In this document: positions 50,476-59,728 of the stretch, one piece after another
How the letters are laid out: each line of letters starts with the position of its first letter
Position numbering within the stretch: the stretch's first letter is position 1
DNA from: Halodesulfovibrio aestuarii
Lineage (GTDB): Bacteria > Desulfobacterota > Desulfovibrionia > Desulfovibrionales > Desulfovibrionaceae
Direction: 5' to 3' (one strand)
NCBI RefSeq assembly: GCF_050571805.1
Contig: NZ_CP192219.1
Length of the DNA: 64,000 bases
The notes under the pieces: generated by a model
Told to the model about the DNA's origin: nothing
The model's database searches: none
What the model saw: only the letters and a program-made list of their open reading frames with translations
Program-made: the position numbers and the translations under genes

Positions 50476-52044
50476 ATGGATTATAAATTTTTCTTCATGC
50501 CAATTCTTCAACTTGATAATGTAAGCGTACGCAAGGGGCAGACTATGGCTCTTGCACAGATCTCCTGGGAACTGAATGTAGGTCAGAACTGGGCCATCAT
50601 TGGCGGTAATGGTGCAGGTAAAAGCACATTTCTTTCTCTTGTGCGTGGAGATATCTGGCCTGTTCAGAACGTAGGACTCCGTCACTACTTTAATGCGGAT
50701 GGAACTCCTTCTTTGTCCCCTATAGGCTTTCGTGAGCACACAACCACGGTTTCTGCCGAACTGATTGACCACTATCTTCAGCTGGAAAGAGTCATTGATG
50801 GCAAGACACTGCTTATGGCTGGTTTGCATAACACTCCTCTGATATACACTCCGCCGACACCGCAGGAATGGGACGAGATTCATTCCCTTGCCGAGCGTAT
50901 GGGGGTTACCGCGCTTCTGGATAAGCCGTTGCCAGAATGTTCAACAGGTCAGGTCAAACGTTTATTCCTTGCCCGCGCAATGGCCAGCAAACCGCGTTTG
51001 GTTTTCCTTGATGAATATGCAGATGGACTTGATCGGGAGTCCAGATTGGAAATTATTGCTCTCGTCGACAGAATTGCGAAATCAGGTGTTCAAATTCTCT
51101 GTGCTACACATCGTGCAACAGAACTTCCGGCTTGCATCAACCGTATTCTCATGCTCGAAAACGGACGTATTGTTCATGCGGGGGCACGTACCATGAACAG
51201 CTTAAGTGACCCGCAGGATACTTTGATAAAGCAATCAGATTCGTTAAGAGATCAAGATAAGCATTCTGTTTTGGATGATCCCCTTGTTACGACGCCAGTA
51301 GATATTCGCCAGACAGCGGCCATGGATTTTTCTCTGCTGCCCGCTTCAAAAACTGTTGATTCTTCTGTTCCTGTCATCTCTATGAGCAATGCCACCGCAG
51401 GGATTGTACGCAATGCCAATCTTGTTGTTCAACGTGGAGAGCGCTGGATGCTTACGGGGCGCAATGGCGCAGGTAAATCTACATTGCTGCGGATGATGAC
51501 AGGAGAACTTCCTGCGGCTTGCGGGGGGGAAGTACGCTGGTTCGGTCAAGAGCGCATTCCTGCTGATGGCGCGTTCAAAGATTTTTGGGCAATTAAGCAA
51601 CGTATTGGCGTAGTCTCACCTCGTTTGCAGACCCTGCATCGTGTAGAAATCACCGTTCTTGATGTGGTACTTTCCGGATTCTGGCAACATATCGGGTTGC
51701 ATAAATATCCCACTCCGATAATGGAACAAACTGCTTTTGAGACGCTTGCTGCGCTTGGAATTTCCAATCTTGCCGAACGTAAAGCTAATACTCTTTCCTA
51801 CGGCCAGCTTCGTAAGGTTATTATTGCACGTGCACTTGTAAATAGTCCTAGCCTCTTAATCCTCGACGAACCTTTCAGTGGGTTGGATGCGCCTTCACGT
51901 CATGATATGCGCATTATACTCAATGGACTTGCCGATCAGGGGCTGACAATGGTTCTTGCTACACATCATCCTGAAGAGTCCCAGTGTTGGGCGACAAACA
52001 ACGCGACTATAACCGACGGTGTCGTTACGATTTTGCAGGATTGA
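50476..52044 (+). CDS. modF: Double ABC ATPase, ModF/PhrA-like
   Basis: A 522-residue protein with two ABC ATPase cassettes and no membrane domain. Walker A motifs are GGNGAGKST (near 50) and GRNGAGKST (near 330); signature motifs are STGQVKR and SYGQLRK; Walker B ends in LVFLDEYADGLD and LLILDEPFSGLD. This tandem layout matches E. coli ModF, linked to molybdate uptake but of uncertain function. The first cassette has the degenerate DEYADG in place of DEP. Start ATG 50476 has a weak GGA; ATG 50497 is an alternative. A structured leader lies upstream. Confidence 0.85.
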   Translation: MDYKFFFMPILQLDNVSVRKGQTMALAQISWELNVGQNWAIIGGNGAGKSTFLSLVRGDIWPVQNVGLRHYFNADGTPSLSPIGFREHTTTVSAELIDHYLQLERVIDGKTLLMAGLHNTPLIYTPPTPQEWDEIHSLAERMGVTALLDKPLPECSTGQVKRLFLARAMASKPRLVFLDEYADGLDRESRLEIIALVDRIAKSGVQILCATHRATELPACINRILMLENGRIVHAGARTMNSLSDPQDTLIKQSDSLRDQDKHSVLDDPLVTTPVDIRQTAAMDFSLLPASKTVDSSVPVISMSNATAGIVRNANLVVQRGERWMLTGRNGAGKSTLLRMMTGELPAACGGEVRWFGQERIPADGAFKDFWAIKQRIGVVSPRLQTLHRVEITVLDVVLSGFWQHIGLHKYPTPIMEQTAFETLAALGISNLAERKANTLSYGQLRKVIIARALVNSPSLLILDEPFSGLDAPSRHDMRIILNGLADQGLTMVLATHHPEESQCWATNNATITDGVVTILQD

Positions 52045-52156
52045 AAATTTCTATAGACGGCGAAAGAAACTGATTGTGGGACATGAGTAGAGGCTAGCTC
52101 CATCTTGCTATTGCGAACGTGAATATGTGTTACATGGTATTATCCAATGAGGAAGT

Positions 52157-52969
52157 ATGAAGAAAACAGCGAATGTCGAAATCCTTATTGTGGGAAATGA
52201 AATTTTAACCGGTGACATCTTAGATACCAACTCGAATTGGTTGTGTAATCTTGTTCATGAACGTGGCGGTATAGTCGTGAGGGTGACTGTTCTGCCTGAT
52301 ATTCTTGATGTCGTCGCGGAGGCTGTACGCACAGCTGTAACGCGTAACGTTGACATACTTTTTACCTCTGGGGGGCTTGGGCCGACATCTGATGACTTGA
52401 CGCTAAAGGCTGTCGCGGCAGGAACTGACAGAACGGTGGTTCTTCATCCAGAAGCGCTTGAAATGGTTCGAAACCAGTATGACTATTTTGTTTCCAAGGG
52501 AATACTGCCGCAAGGTGGTTTGACTCCAGCCAGAGAAAAAATGGCCTATTTACCTCAGGGCGCTGAGCCTCTTCTTAACATCGTGGGCACAGCTCCCGGT
52601 TCTTTTCTTCAGGTTGGAAAGACGTCGATTATCAGCGTTCCCGGCGTCCCTTCTGAATTGAAGCAAATTATAAATCAATCTCTGAAGGACTTCCTTGATC
52701 AAGTCTTTGGTGAAGGGGGAGCTATTTCTCGTCGGATTACTGTGCAATCTGGCTGTGAATCTCTATTAGAACCAGTACTTAGTTGTATTGTGAGTCAATA
52801 TCCCGATATTTATACAAAATCGTTGGCTACTGCTATCGAGGGAAAACCGGAATTGGATATTCTCATGACCATTACAGGTGTCGGGGAAAAAGAAGTGCTC
52901 TTGAATAAAGCCTTTCAGGAGTTGTGCAGCGGGATAAGAGAACTTGGTTTCTCCATAAAAGAGAAATAA
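52157..52969 (+). CDS. MoCF/CinA N-terminal-type molybdopterin-binding domain protein
   Basis: A 270-residue cytoplasmic protein. VEILIVGNEILTGDILDTNSNWL and LFTSGGLGPTSDDLT are the MoaB/MogA-type molybdopterin-binding core shared with CinA. The CinA C-terminal nicotinamide-nucleotide amidase domain is absent, so it is a stand-alone MoCF-fold protein. GAGGAAG precedes the ATG. It lies 112 bases after the ModF-like gene, so a molybdenum-related role is plausible, but CinA-family pyrophosphatase activity on ADP-ribose is an alternative. Confidence 0.85.
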   Translation: MKKTANVEILIVGNEILTGDILDTNSNWLCNLVHERGGIVVRVTVLPDILDVVAEAVRTAVTRNVDILFTSGGLGPTSDDLTLKAVAAGTDRTVVLHPEALEMVRNQYDYFVSKGILPQGGLTPAREKMAYLPQGAEPLLNIVGTAPGSFLQVGKTSIISVPGVPSELKQIINQSLKDFLDQVFGEGGAISRRITVQSGCESLLEPVLSCIVSQYPDIYTKSLATAIEGKPELDILMTITGVGEKEVLLNKAFQELCSGIRELGFSIKEK

Positions 52970-53023
52970 TAGTGGCAACAGATTTGGATAACAAAACGTA
53001 ACTGACGAAGAATCATAATTTTG

Positions 53024-53053
53024 AAGCATGCACCATTCGGTGCATGCTTTTTT
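53024..53053 (+). terminator. Rho-independent terminator
   Basis: AAGCATGCACC/GGTGCATGCTT with ATTC loop and T run. It ends the modF-MoCF transcript. Confidence 0.92.
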
Positions 53054-53187
53054 ACATTACGGGGAGACAGTTTTTTGCAATATCAATGAGTCCAACTGAC
53101 AATGAAAGATTTATTTTTTGTCCGCAAGATGTAAAGAACTCACAACATACCCAGCCAAAAAAAAATGAAAAAGAAGGTAGCGCAGTC

Positions 53188-55713
53188 CTATTTATTCTTT
53201 AATGCTCTGTTTGTCTTACGTGTCGGTTCTGCTGTGATCGGGTCTTCCGGCCATGGATGCTTTGGGTACCGCCCGCGCATTTCTGATCGGACAGACGGAT
53301 AGCCGTTTTTCCAGAAGGAGAGTAGATCACGCGTTACTTGTAATGGTCTGCCTGCTGGTGAGAGCAGATGTACTGTTAATGGAACTTGCCCGTTTGCTAT
53401 AGCCGGTGTCTGCGTTGCTCCAAACATTTCTTGTAGCTTAACAGGTAATAGTGGCGCGTTGGGGTTGCTGTAGTCAATGCGGATGCTGGAGCCGGATGGT
53501 ACAGTGAAATGAGTTGGAGCTATTTTTTGTAATGTAGTCTGTTGCGTCCAGTCTAACGATGCGAGCAGGATTGTTTTAAGGTCAAGCTTGCGCAGATCTG
53601 ATGCGTTGCGCATCCCTGTAAGATATGGAGAGAGCCAAGTTTCCAGAGTGCTGAGAAGAGATTTGTCTGATACATCTGCCCATTCGTTTTGATTTGTTAC
53701 AGAAGTAGGCTCGTGAGCGTATATGTGCATAAAGGAGAGGCGTTCTCGTAGGTGAAGAGCTTCCTTAGTCCACGGCAGGGTTTCAAGGCCAAGCTTTCGG
53801 ATGCCTTCAAGCAGGGCGGCGAGTAGTCGCTCTTGAGGTACATTGGTTAATGGCTGTTGTGAGAGGATAATTTCTCCGAGTTGTTCTGTCCGGAGGGCGG
53901 TTACAGAGGCTGTCTTCTCGTCCCATTCTACAGATTCGCATTCTTGAATCCTTGATTTGAAGAGGTTGTAAATATCGTCAATATGAATGGGGGCACAACG
54001 CCATATCCGGCTTGTTGCATGTGCATCATTTAGTTCTGCTACGACGATGAATGGTGAGGCGGCGAGTGAGCTTTCTTCTGCGAGTTGTGCTTTTCGGCCA
54101 TTGGCAAGTTTATACTCTGTACGGCTGTTGGCCAGTAGCTTTCCAATGCGGTCAGGATAAGCGAGCGCTAGGCAAGCGCCTGTCATGTGAATTTTGAGTG
54201 GTTCTGATGCGGGAATCTGCAATAGGTTGCAAAGATGTCGTGTAGTTTTTGCGATGGTCGGAGTGGAGAGTGCCTGTTCTACGAGATGCCGCAGGTCTGT
54301 ACCATGTACTCTTTCTGATAAAACGGCTGCAAGAATGCAAGCTGTAAGCCCGTAGCCTTGCTCATTAGCTGTAATGATCATATGGGCAAGTCGTGGATGC
54401 AGCGGTAGAGCCGTAACGGCCTTGCCGTGAGCCGTAATGGAAAAATTTGTATCGAGTGCTCCAAGTTGCTGAAGGAGTGTGAGCGCCTGACGGTAATTGC
54501 TGGCTGGCGGGGTGTTCAGCCATGCGAGGGTATGGGCTCCATGTTCACCGTAAGCTCCCCATTGGGCGAGCTCAAGAGCCAGAGGAGCGAGGTCTGCTTC
54601 TTTAATTTCTGGAGAAGCAAAGGGGCGGAATGAATTTTCCTGAACTTTTGACCAAAGCCTGTAGCATATACCACTGTCTAAACGTCCAGCACGTCCTGTA
54701 CGTTGGGCTGCGGCAGCAATGGAAACGGGTTCAGTGACAAGTCTGTTCATGCCTGTTGCGGGAGAGAATCTGGAGGATCGGGACAATCCACTATCAATGA
54801 CGATTCTGATCCCTTCTATTGTGAGAGATGTTTCTGCAATTGAGGTGGCGAGTACTACTTTTCTGCGTCCTGCTTTAGCTGGCAGAATCGCCGCGTCCTG
54901 CTGTTTTTGTGGCAAGTTTCCGTACAAAGGAGTGATGTCTACATTCTGCGGTATGGCGGGTTGAAGCATTTCTGCTACGCGGGTTATTTCTCCTGCACCG
55001 GGGAGAAAGGCAAGAATACTACCTTCGTCGTTTGTGATAGCATACTGTATGGTTTTTACCATGTGGTTGAGCAGCGCAGGTATATGTTGATCAACACGTG
55101 TAGTGTGCGCTTGCGGCATGGGGACATGCTTGACGGTTACAGGGTAGCTTCTGCCTTTACAGCTGATGGTGGGGCAGTTGTTAAGCAATGTAGAGATTTC
55201 CTGTGTGTCGAGAGTTGCGGACATGACCAGAATACGCAGGTCATCTCGCAGCGCTTCCTGTACTTCAATCGCAAGAGCTAACCCAAGATCGCCATGCATA
55301 CTGCGTTCATGGAATTCATCAAAAATGATACAGGAATATGCAGAAAGTTCTGGATCGTTTTGGATAATACGCGTGAGCACGCCTTCTGTAACAACTTCAA
55401 TTTTTGTTTTGGAAGATACCTTTGTGTCGTTTTTTATACGATACCCAATGGTGTTACCGGTTTGTTCACCAAGAGTCTGGGCCAGACGTGCAGCTGCGGT
55501 TCGCGCAGCGAGCCGTCTTGGTTCTAACATTATAATTTTTTTTTCTGCTAGATGATAATTTTTTAGTAATGCAAGTGGAACCCGTGTTGTTTTTCCTGCT
55601 CCCGGAGGTGCCTGAAGCACGCAGTTCGGGGATGTCATAAGGGTCGATACAATCTCAGGCAGGCTTGAATCGATGGGAAGAGAGGGTAAATCGTCAAAAA
55701 AGTTTGTGTGCAT
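53188..55713 (-). CDS. hrpB: ATP-dependent RNA helicase HrpB
   Basis: An 841-residue DExH helicase. Motif I is QAPPGAGKTTRVP near residue 35, motif II DEFHERS, motif III SATLD, motif VI QRTGRAGR near 300. Helicase-associated HA2 and the HrpB C-terminal domain follow, ending in the basic TRKTNRALKNK. Size is typical. Targets in bacteria are not well defined. No ribosome site is clear upstream of ATG 55713. Monocistronic and convergent with the MoCF gene. Confidence 0.95.
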   Translation of the reverse strand: MHTNFFDDLPSLPIDSSLPEIVSTLMTSPNCVLQAPPGAGKTTRVPLALLKNYHLAEKKIIMLEPRRLAARTAAARLAQTLGEQTGNTIGYRIKNDTKVSSKTKIEVVTEGVLTRIIQNDPELSAYSCIIFDEFHERSMHGDLGLALAIEVQEALRDDLRILVMSATLDTQEISTLLNNCPTISCKGRSYPVTVKHVPMPQAHTTRVDQHIPALLNHMVKTIQYAITNDEGSILAFLPGAGEITRVAEMLQPAIPQNVDITPLYGNLPQKQQDAAILPAKAGRRKVVLATSIAETSLTIEGIRIVIDSGLSRSSRFSPATGMNRLVTEPVSIAAAAQRTGRAGRLDSGICYRLWSKVQENSFRPFASPEIKEADLAPLALELAQWGAYGEHGAHTLAWLNTPPASNYRQALTLLQQLGALDTNFSITAHGKAVTALPLHPRLAHMIITANEQGYGLTACILAAVLSERVHGTDLRHLVEQALSTPTIAKTTRHLCNLLQIPASEPLKIHMTGACLALAYPDRIGKLLANSRTEYKLANGRKAQLAEESSLAASPFIVVAELNDAHATSRIWRCAPIHIDDIYNLFKSRIQECESVEWDEKTASVTALRTEQLGEIILSQQPLTNVPQERLLAALLEGIRKLGLETLPWTKEALHLRERLSFMHIYAHEPTSVTNQNEWADVSDKSLLSTLETWLSPYLTGMRNASDLRKLDLKTILLASLDWTQQTTLQKIAPTHFTVPSGSSIRIDYSNPNAPLLPVKLQEMFGATQTPAIANGQVPLTVHLLSPAGRPLQVTRDLLSFWKNGYPSVRSEMRGRYPKHPWPEDPITAEPTRKTNRALKNK

Positions 55714-56281
55714 AAACAGTATGTTGATGTGGTTTATGTGAATAATGTAACATGCTTTCTATAGCGGAGAAAGGCTTGCAACGTAAGAGAATATACAGAC
55801 AATGAAAACAAAAAAAACAATGTGCAAAATTCATTTTGCAGGCTTGCGTGATTTTAACACTCAATTTTCTATTTTTCTGCAAAAATTTCTACGCATATTG
55901 ACGTAAATACAATGGTGCGTGTATGTCACTTGGAACTACTTAGCTATATGCACAATGGTTGCGGGATGAACAGATGGTAGAGAGTTTAGTAAAATAAACT
56001 TTTATCCAAGATAGGTAGCCAAACTGGGAAGGCCGCTTTTCTTTCTCCTCGCATCGAGCTGCATAACGTTTCGTACGGCGGGCTGATTCAACGCTGCAAT
56101 GCTTGGATTGTTTTAGCCTGTATGATTGGCTTGATGTACTACCATGCTTACACAGAATGCTTTTTTTCGAATAAGAAATGGGCGCTGTAATTGAGATCCT
56201 TATGTTGAGACGCGTAAATGTGGTGACATTCTCTGTGTAGAGCAATACCTGTTCTTTTACCTTTTAAGGGAGGGTGAAAAG
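55714..56281. other. Intergenic region upstream of fhs
   Basis: About 570 bases between divergent hrpB and fhs with no gene; a 101-codon minus-strand frame (55940-56245) has no ribosome site and random composition. I see no riboswitch class. A GGGAGGG site closes the region before fhs. It should carry promoters for both genes. Confidence 0.4.
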
Positions 56282-58081
56282 ATGGCCCCTGTGGAAACAG
56301 AAAACAAGACTTTGGATCCAAAAAATCATGCTGACTGGGAAGTTGCTCAGGACGCTGAGAAACGGATGAAGACCATCTATGCTATCGCAGATGAGATGGG
56401 GCTTACTGAGAAGGAACTTCTTCCGTATGGACACTACATGGGTAAAATCGATTACCGTGCAGTACTTAAACGCCTTGAGAACAAGCCCAACGGCAAGTAC
56501 ATTAACGTAACTGCAATTACTCCTACTCCGCTTGGTGAGGGCAAGTCCACCACAACTATTGGTTTGGTACAGGGACTTGGCAAGCGAGGCAAAAAATCTT
56601 CTGCAGCTATCCGCCAGCCTTCCGGTGGCCCGACTATGGGCGTGAAAGGTTCAGCCGCGGGTGGCGGACGCTCTCAGTGTATCCCGCTTACTCCATTCTC
56701 TCTAGGTTTTACCGGCGATATTAACTCAATCATGAACGCACATAACCTTGCGATGGTAGCTCTTACTTCCCGTATGCAGCATGAGCGTAACTACGATGAT
56801 GAGAAATTGGAAAAACTTTCCGGCATGAAGCGTCTTGATATCGATCCAACCCGTGTTGAAATGGGCTGGGTAATCGACTTCTGTTGTCAGGCTTTGCGCA
56901 ATGTCATTATTGGAATTGACGGCGTAAACGGACAGCGCGACGGCTACATGATGCGTTCCAAATTTGATATTGCAGTGTCTTCAGAAGTAATGGCGATTCT
57001 CGCTGTTGCAAAAGACCTGCGTGACCTTCGTGAACGTATGTCCAAAATTATTCTCGCCTATGATAAGAAAGGTAATGCGCTTACCACAAAAGATTTTGAA
57101 GTTGACGGCGCCATGACAGCATGGATTGTAGAAGCTGTTAACCCTAACCTCATTCAGACTCTGGAAGGACAGCCTGTAATCGTTCACGCAGGACCGTTTG
57201 CGAATATTGCAATTGGTCAGTCTTCTATTATCGCTGATCAGGTTGGTCTGAAACTTTCAGAATACCATGTTACAGAATCCGGATTTGGTGCGGATATCGG
57301 CTACGAAAAATTCTGGAACTTAAAATGTCACTATTCAGGGCTTAAGCCTGATGCTGCAGTTGTTGTTGCAACTATCCGCGCATTGAAGTGCCATGGTGGT
57401 GCTCCGGTGCCAGCTCCGGGCAAGCCGCTTCCGGAAGAATACAACTCCGAGAACGTAGAATGGGTGGAAAAAGGTTGTGCTAACCTCCTGCACCACGTGA
57501 ATATTGTTAAAAAATCAGGTGTTTCTCCTGTTGTATGTATCAACGCCTTTGTAACCGATACTGATGCAGAAATTGCAAAAGTTCGTGAGCTTTGTGAAGC
57601 AGCAGGTGCCCGCGTTGCACTTTCCCGTCACTGGGAACATGGTGGCGACGGCGCACTTGAACTTGCTGATGCAGTAATTGCAGCCTGTGAAGACGAAACT
57701 GAGTTTACACCACTCTATAGTTGGGATATGCCTGCACGCGAACGTATTGAGCGGGTAGCTACCGAAGTATACGGTGCTGATGGTGTAGATTATTCAGTTG
57801 AAGCACTTCGGAAGCTGAAGGCTATAGAAGCCGATCCTAAGGCAAGTGAGCTTGGCATGTGTATGGTTAAAAGCCACTTGTCGCTTTCCGATATTCCTAC
57901 AAAGAAAGGTGTTCCAACTGGTTGGCGTCTCACTATTCGCGATGTTCTTGTCTTCGGTGGCGCAGGGTTCTTTGTTCCGGTAGCAGGTGCCATTTCACTT
58001 ATGCCGGGTACTGGTTCCAACCCATCATTCAGAAGAATAGATGTTGATCCTGATACCGGACAGGTTAAGGGGTTGTTCTAG
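56282..58081 (+). CDS. fhs: Formate-tetrahydrofolate ligase
   Basis: A 599-residue enzyme joining formate to tetrahydrofolate with ATP, giving 10-formyl-THF. The P-loop is TPTPLGEGKSTTT near residue 78. The IRQPSGGPTMGVKGSAAGGG stretch and GFTGDI follow, and the C-terminus ends GTGSNPSFRRIDVD. Length is slightly above the usual 555-560 because of about 30 extra N-terminal residues. It lies upstream of folD on the same strand, with a small hairpin (58114-58132) between, and 1.2 kb further comes the formate dehydrogenase operon. Confidence 0.97.
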   Translation: MAPVETENKTLDPKNHADWEVAQDAEKRMKTIYAIADEMGLTEKELLPYGHYMGKIDYRAVLKRLENKPNGKYINVTAITPTPLGEGKSTTTIGLVQGLGKRGKKSSAAIRQPSGGPTMGVKGSAAGGGRSQCIPLTPFSLGFTGDINSIMNAHNLAMVALTSRMQHERNYDDEKLEKLSGMKRLDIDPTRVEMGWVIDFCCQALRNVIIGIDGVNGQRDGYMMRSKFDIAVSSEVMAILAVAKDLRDLRERMSKIILAYDKKGNALTTKDFEVDGAMTAWIVEAVNPNLIQTLEGQPVIVHAGPFANIAIGQSSIIADQVGLKLSEYHVTESGFGADIGYEKFWNLKCHYSGLKPDAAVVVATIRALKCHGGAPVPAPGKPLPEEYNSENVEWVEKGCANLLHHVNIVKKSGVSPVVCINAFVTDTDAEIAKVRELCEAAGARVALSRHWEHGGDGALELADAVIAACEDETEFTPLYSWDMPARERIERVATEVYGADGVDYSVEALRKLKAIEADPKASELGMCMVKSHLSLSDIPTKKGVPTGWRLTIRDVLVFGGAGFFVPVAGAISLMPGTGSNPSFRRIDVDPDTGQVKGLF

Positions 58082-58165
58082 CAAGAAAAAGCGCGCGTGC
58101 GCTATTTTGTCGGGCTCCGTGTTTAACGGAGCTCGTATATAAGCGCATTGCAAAAGGAGCAGACG

Positions 58166-59056
58166 ATGAGTGCTGAAATTATCAGTGGAACCGAGATGCG
58201 CGCAGCAATTCTTGAAGAACTGCGCGACGAAGTAGCCGCTATTAAAGAAAAATACGATACCGTCCCCGGTCTTGTAACAATTCTTGTCGGGGAAAATCCG
58301 GCCTCCGTAAGCTACGTGACCCTTAAAGTGAAAACTGCACTTAGCCTTGGTTTTCACGAAATTCAGGATAATCAGCCTGAAGATATTACTGAAGATGAGC
58401 TTCTCGCGCTTATCGATAAGTATAACAACGACTCTTCCATTCACGGTATTTTAGTTCAATTACCGCTTCCAAAACATATTGATGAAGCTAAAGTCATCAC
58501 AGCTATCAATCCAGATAAAGACGTTGACGGATTCCACCCTGTAAACCTTGGCCGTATGGTTATTGGTGATAAAGAAGGCTTCCTTCCTTGTACCCCTGCG
58601 GGGATTCAGGAAATGATCGTGCGTTCCGGTACGGAAACAAGCGGTGCGGAAGTTGTTGTGGTTGGGCGCTCTAATATTGTTGGTAAGCCTATTTCTATTA
58701 TGATGGGACAAAAAGGTGTGGGTGCCAACAGTACAGTCACTATGGTACATACCCGTACCAAAGATTTAGAAGCACACTGCAAGCGCGCTGATATTCTTAT
58801 TGTTGCTGCGGGGGTTCCAAACCTTGTTAAGCCGGAGTGGATTAAACCTGGCGCAACTGTGATTGACGTTGGCGTTAACCGTATTGGTACTGCAGAATCC
58901 GGTAAGGCTATCTTGAGTGGTGACGTTGAATTCCAAAAAGCCAAAGAGATTGCTGGTAAAATTACTCCAGTTCCCGGTGGCGTAGGGCCGATGACAATCG
59001 CAATGCTCATGAAAAATACTGTCGCGTCAGCATGGCGCCACCTTGGGTCTAAATAA
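58166..59056 (+). CDS. folD: Methylene-THF dehydrogenase/methenyl-THF cyclohydrolase
   Basis: A 296-residue bifunctional enzyme linking formyl-, methenyl- and methylene-THF. YVTLKVKTALSLG contains the catalytic Lys, QLPLPKHIDEAKV and DKDVDGFHPVNLGRM are family signatures, and VVGRSNIVGKPISIMM is the NADP loop. It ends with TPVPGGVGPMTIAML. ATG 58166 has AAAGGAG 6 bases upstream. It forms a pair with fhs and ends in a strong terminator. Confidence 0.97.
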   Translation: MSAEIISGTEMRAAILEELRDEVAAIKEKYDTVPGLVTILVGENPASVSYVTLKVKTALSLGFHEIQDNQPEDITEDELLALIDKYNNDSSIHGILVQLPLPKHIDEAKVITAINPDKDVDGFHPVNLGRMVIGDKEGFLPCTPAGIQEMIVRSGTETSGAEVVVVGRSNIVGKPISIMMGQKGVGANSTVTMVHTRTKDLEAHCKRADILIVAAGVPNLVKPEWIKPGATVIDVGVNRIGTAESGKAILSGDVEFQKAKEIAGKITPVPGGVGPMTIAMLMKNTVASAWRHLGSK

Positions 59057-59110
59057 GCCCTTTTGTGTTTCGCAGCATAAAATAGAGGAACCGATTGTTT
59101 CAATAGTTTT

Positions 59111-59155
59111 AAAAGGCCGTTAACTTGAATAGATGTGAGTTAACGGCCTTTTGTC
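59111..59155 (+). terminator. Terminator of the fhs-folD transcript
   Basis: AAAAGGCCGTTAACT and its exact complement with a 12-base loop, then TTTTGT. Confidence 0.9.
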
Positions 59156-59235
59156 CTACTGACCGTGTTGGATTTGTAAGAAGCGGCATATATGCAGTAC
59201 TACAGACAAACGTTTAGTCTGTACGGAGGAAAACA

Positions 59236-59718
59236 ATGAGCTGCTGCAGTGAAGAAATTTCTCAAGAGATGTGGAAAGAGGTTGATAGCGTTATAGAACG
59301 CCATCGAGACACTCCCGGAGCACTTATCACTGTACTTCGTGAAGCACAGAATGTTGTGGGGTGGTTTCCGCAGGTGCTTATTGAATATATTGCAAAGGGG
59401 ATGAATATTCCTGCCAGTGATGTTTTCGGAGTTGTTTCATTTTACTCTCTTTTTTCTCTTAAGCCTAAGGGGCGGAACTCCATTAAAGTTTGTACCGGTA
59501 CTGCCTGTTATGTAAAAGGTGCCCGCGAAGTTATTGGTCGAATTTCCGGAGAGTTCGGTATTGCTGAAGGCGAAACAACGGAAGACAGGCGATTTGACCT
59601 TGAAGGTGTCCGCTGTGTCGGCGCCTGTGGTTTGGCTCCTGCAATGGTTGTTGATGGGGATGTGCATGGTGATGTGACTGCTGATTCCGTTTTGAAAATT
59701 CTAGAAAAGTATTCTTAG
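59236..59718 (+). CDS. NuoE-like [2Fe-2S] subunit of formate dehydrogenase
   Basis: A 160-residue thioredoxin-like ferredoxin. VSFYSLFSLKPKG precedes the four cluster ligands: CTGTAC (C-x4-C) and CVGACG (C-x3-C). It passes electrons between the flavin subunit and partners, like NuoE, HndA or HydC. GGAGG lies 8 bases before the ATG. It is the first gene of a three-gene operon with the NuoF-like and FdhA subunits; gaps are about 10 bases. Confidence 0.95.
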   Translation: MSCCSEEISQEMWKEVDSVIERHRDTPGALITVLREAQNVVGWFPQVLIEYIAKGMNIPASDVFGVVSFYSLFSLKPKGRNSIKVCTGTACYVKGAREVIGRISGEFGIAEGETTEDRRFDLEGVRCVGACGLAPAMVVDGDVHGDVTADSVLKILEKYS

Positions 59719-59728
59719 CGGAGATCAT

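Noticed and set aside
55940..56245. 101-codon minus-strand frame upstream of fhs
   Set aside because: No ribosome site, basic and Ser-rich random composition, and no similarity that I recognise.
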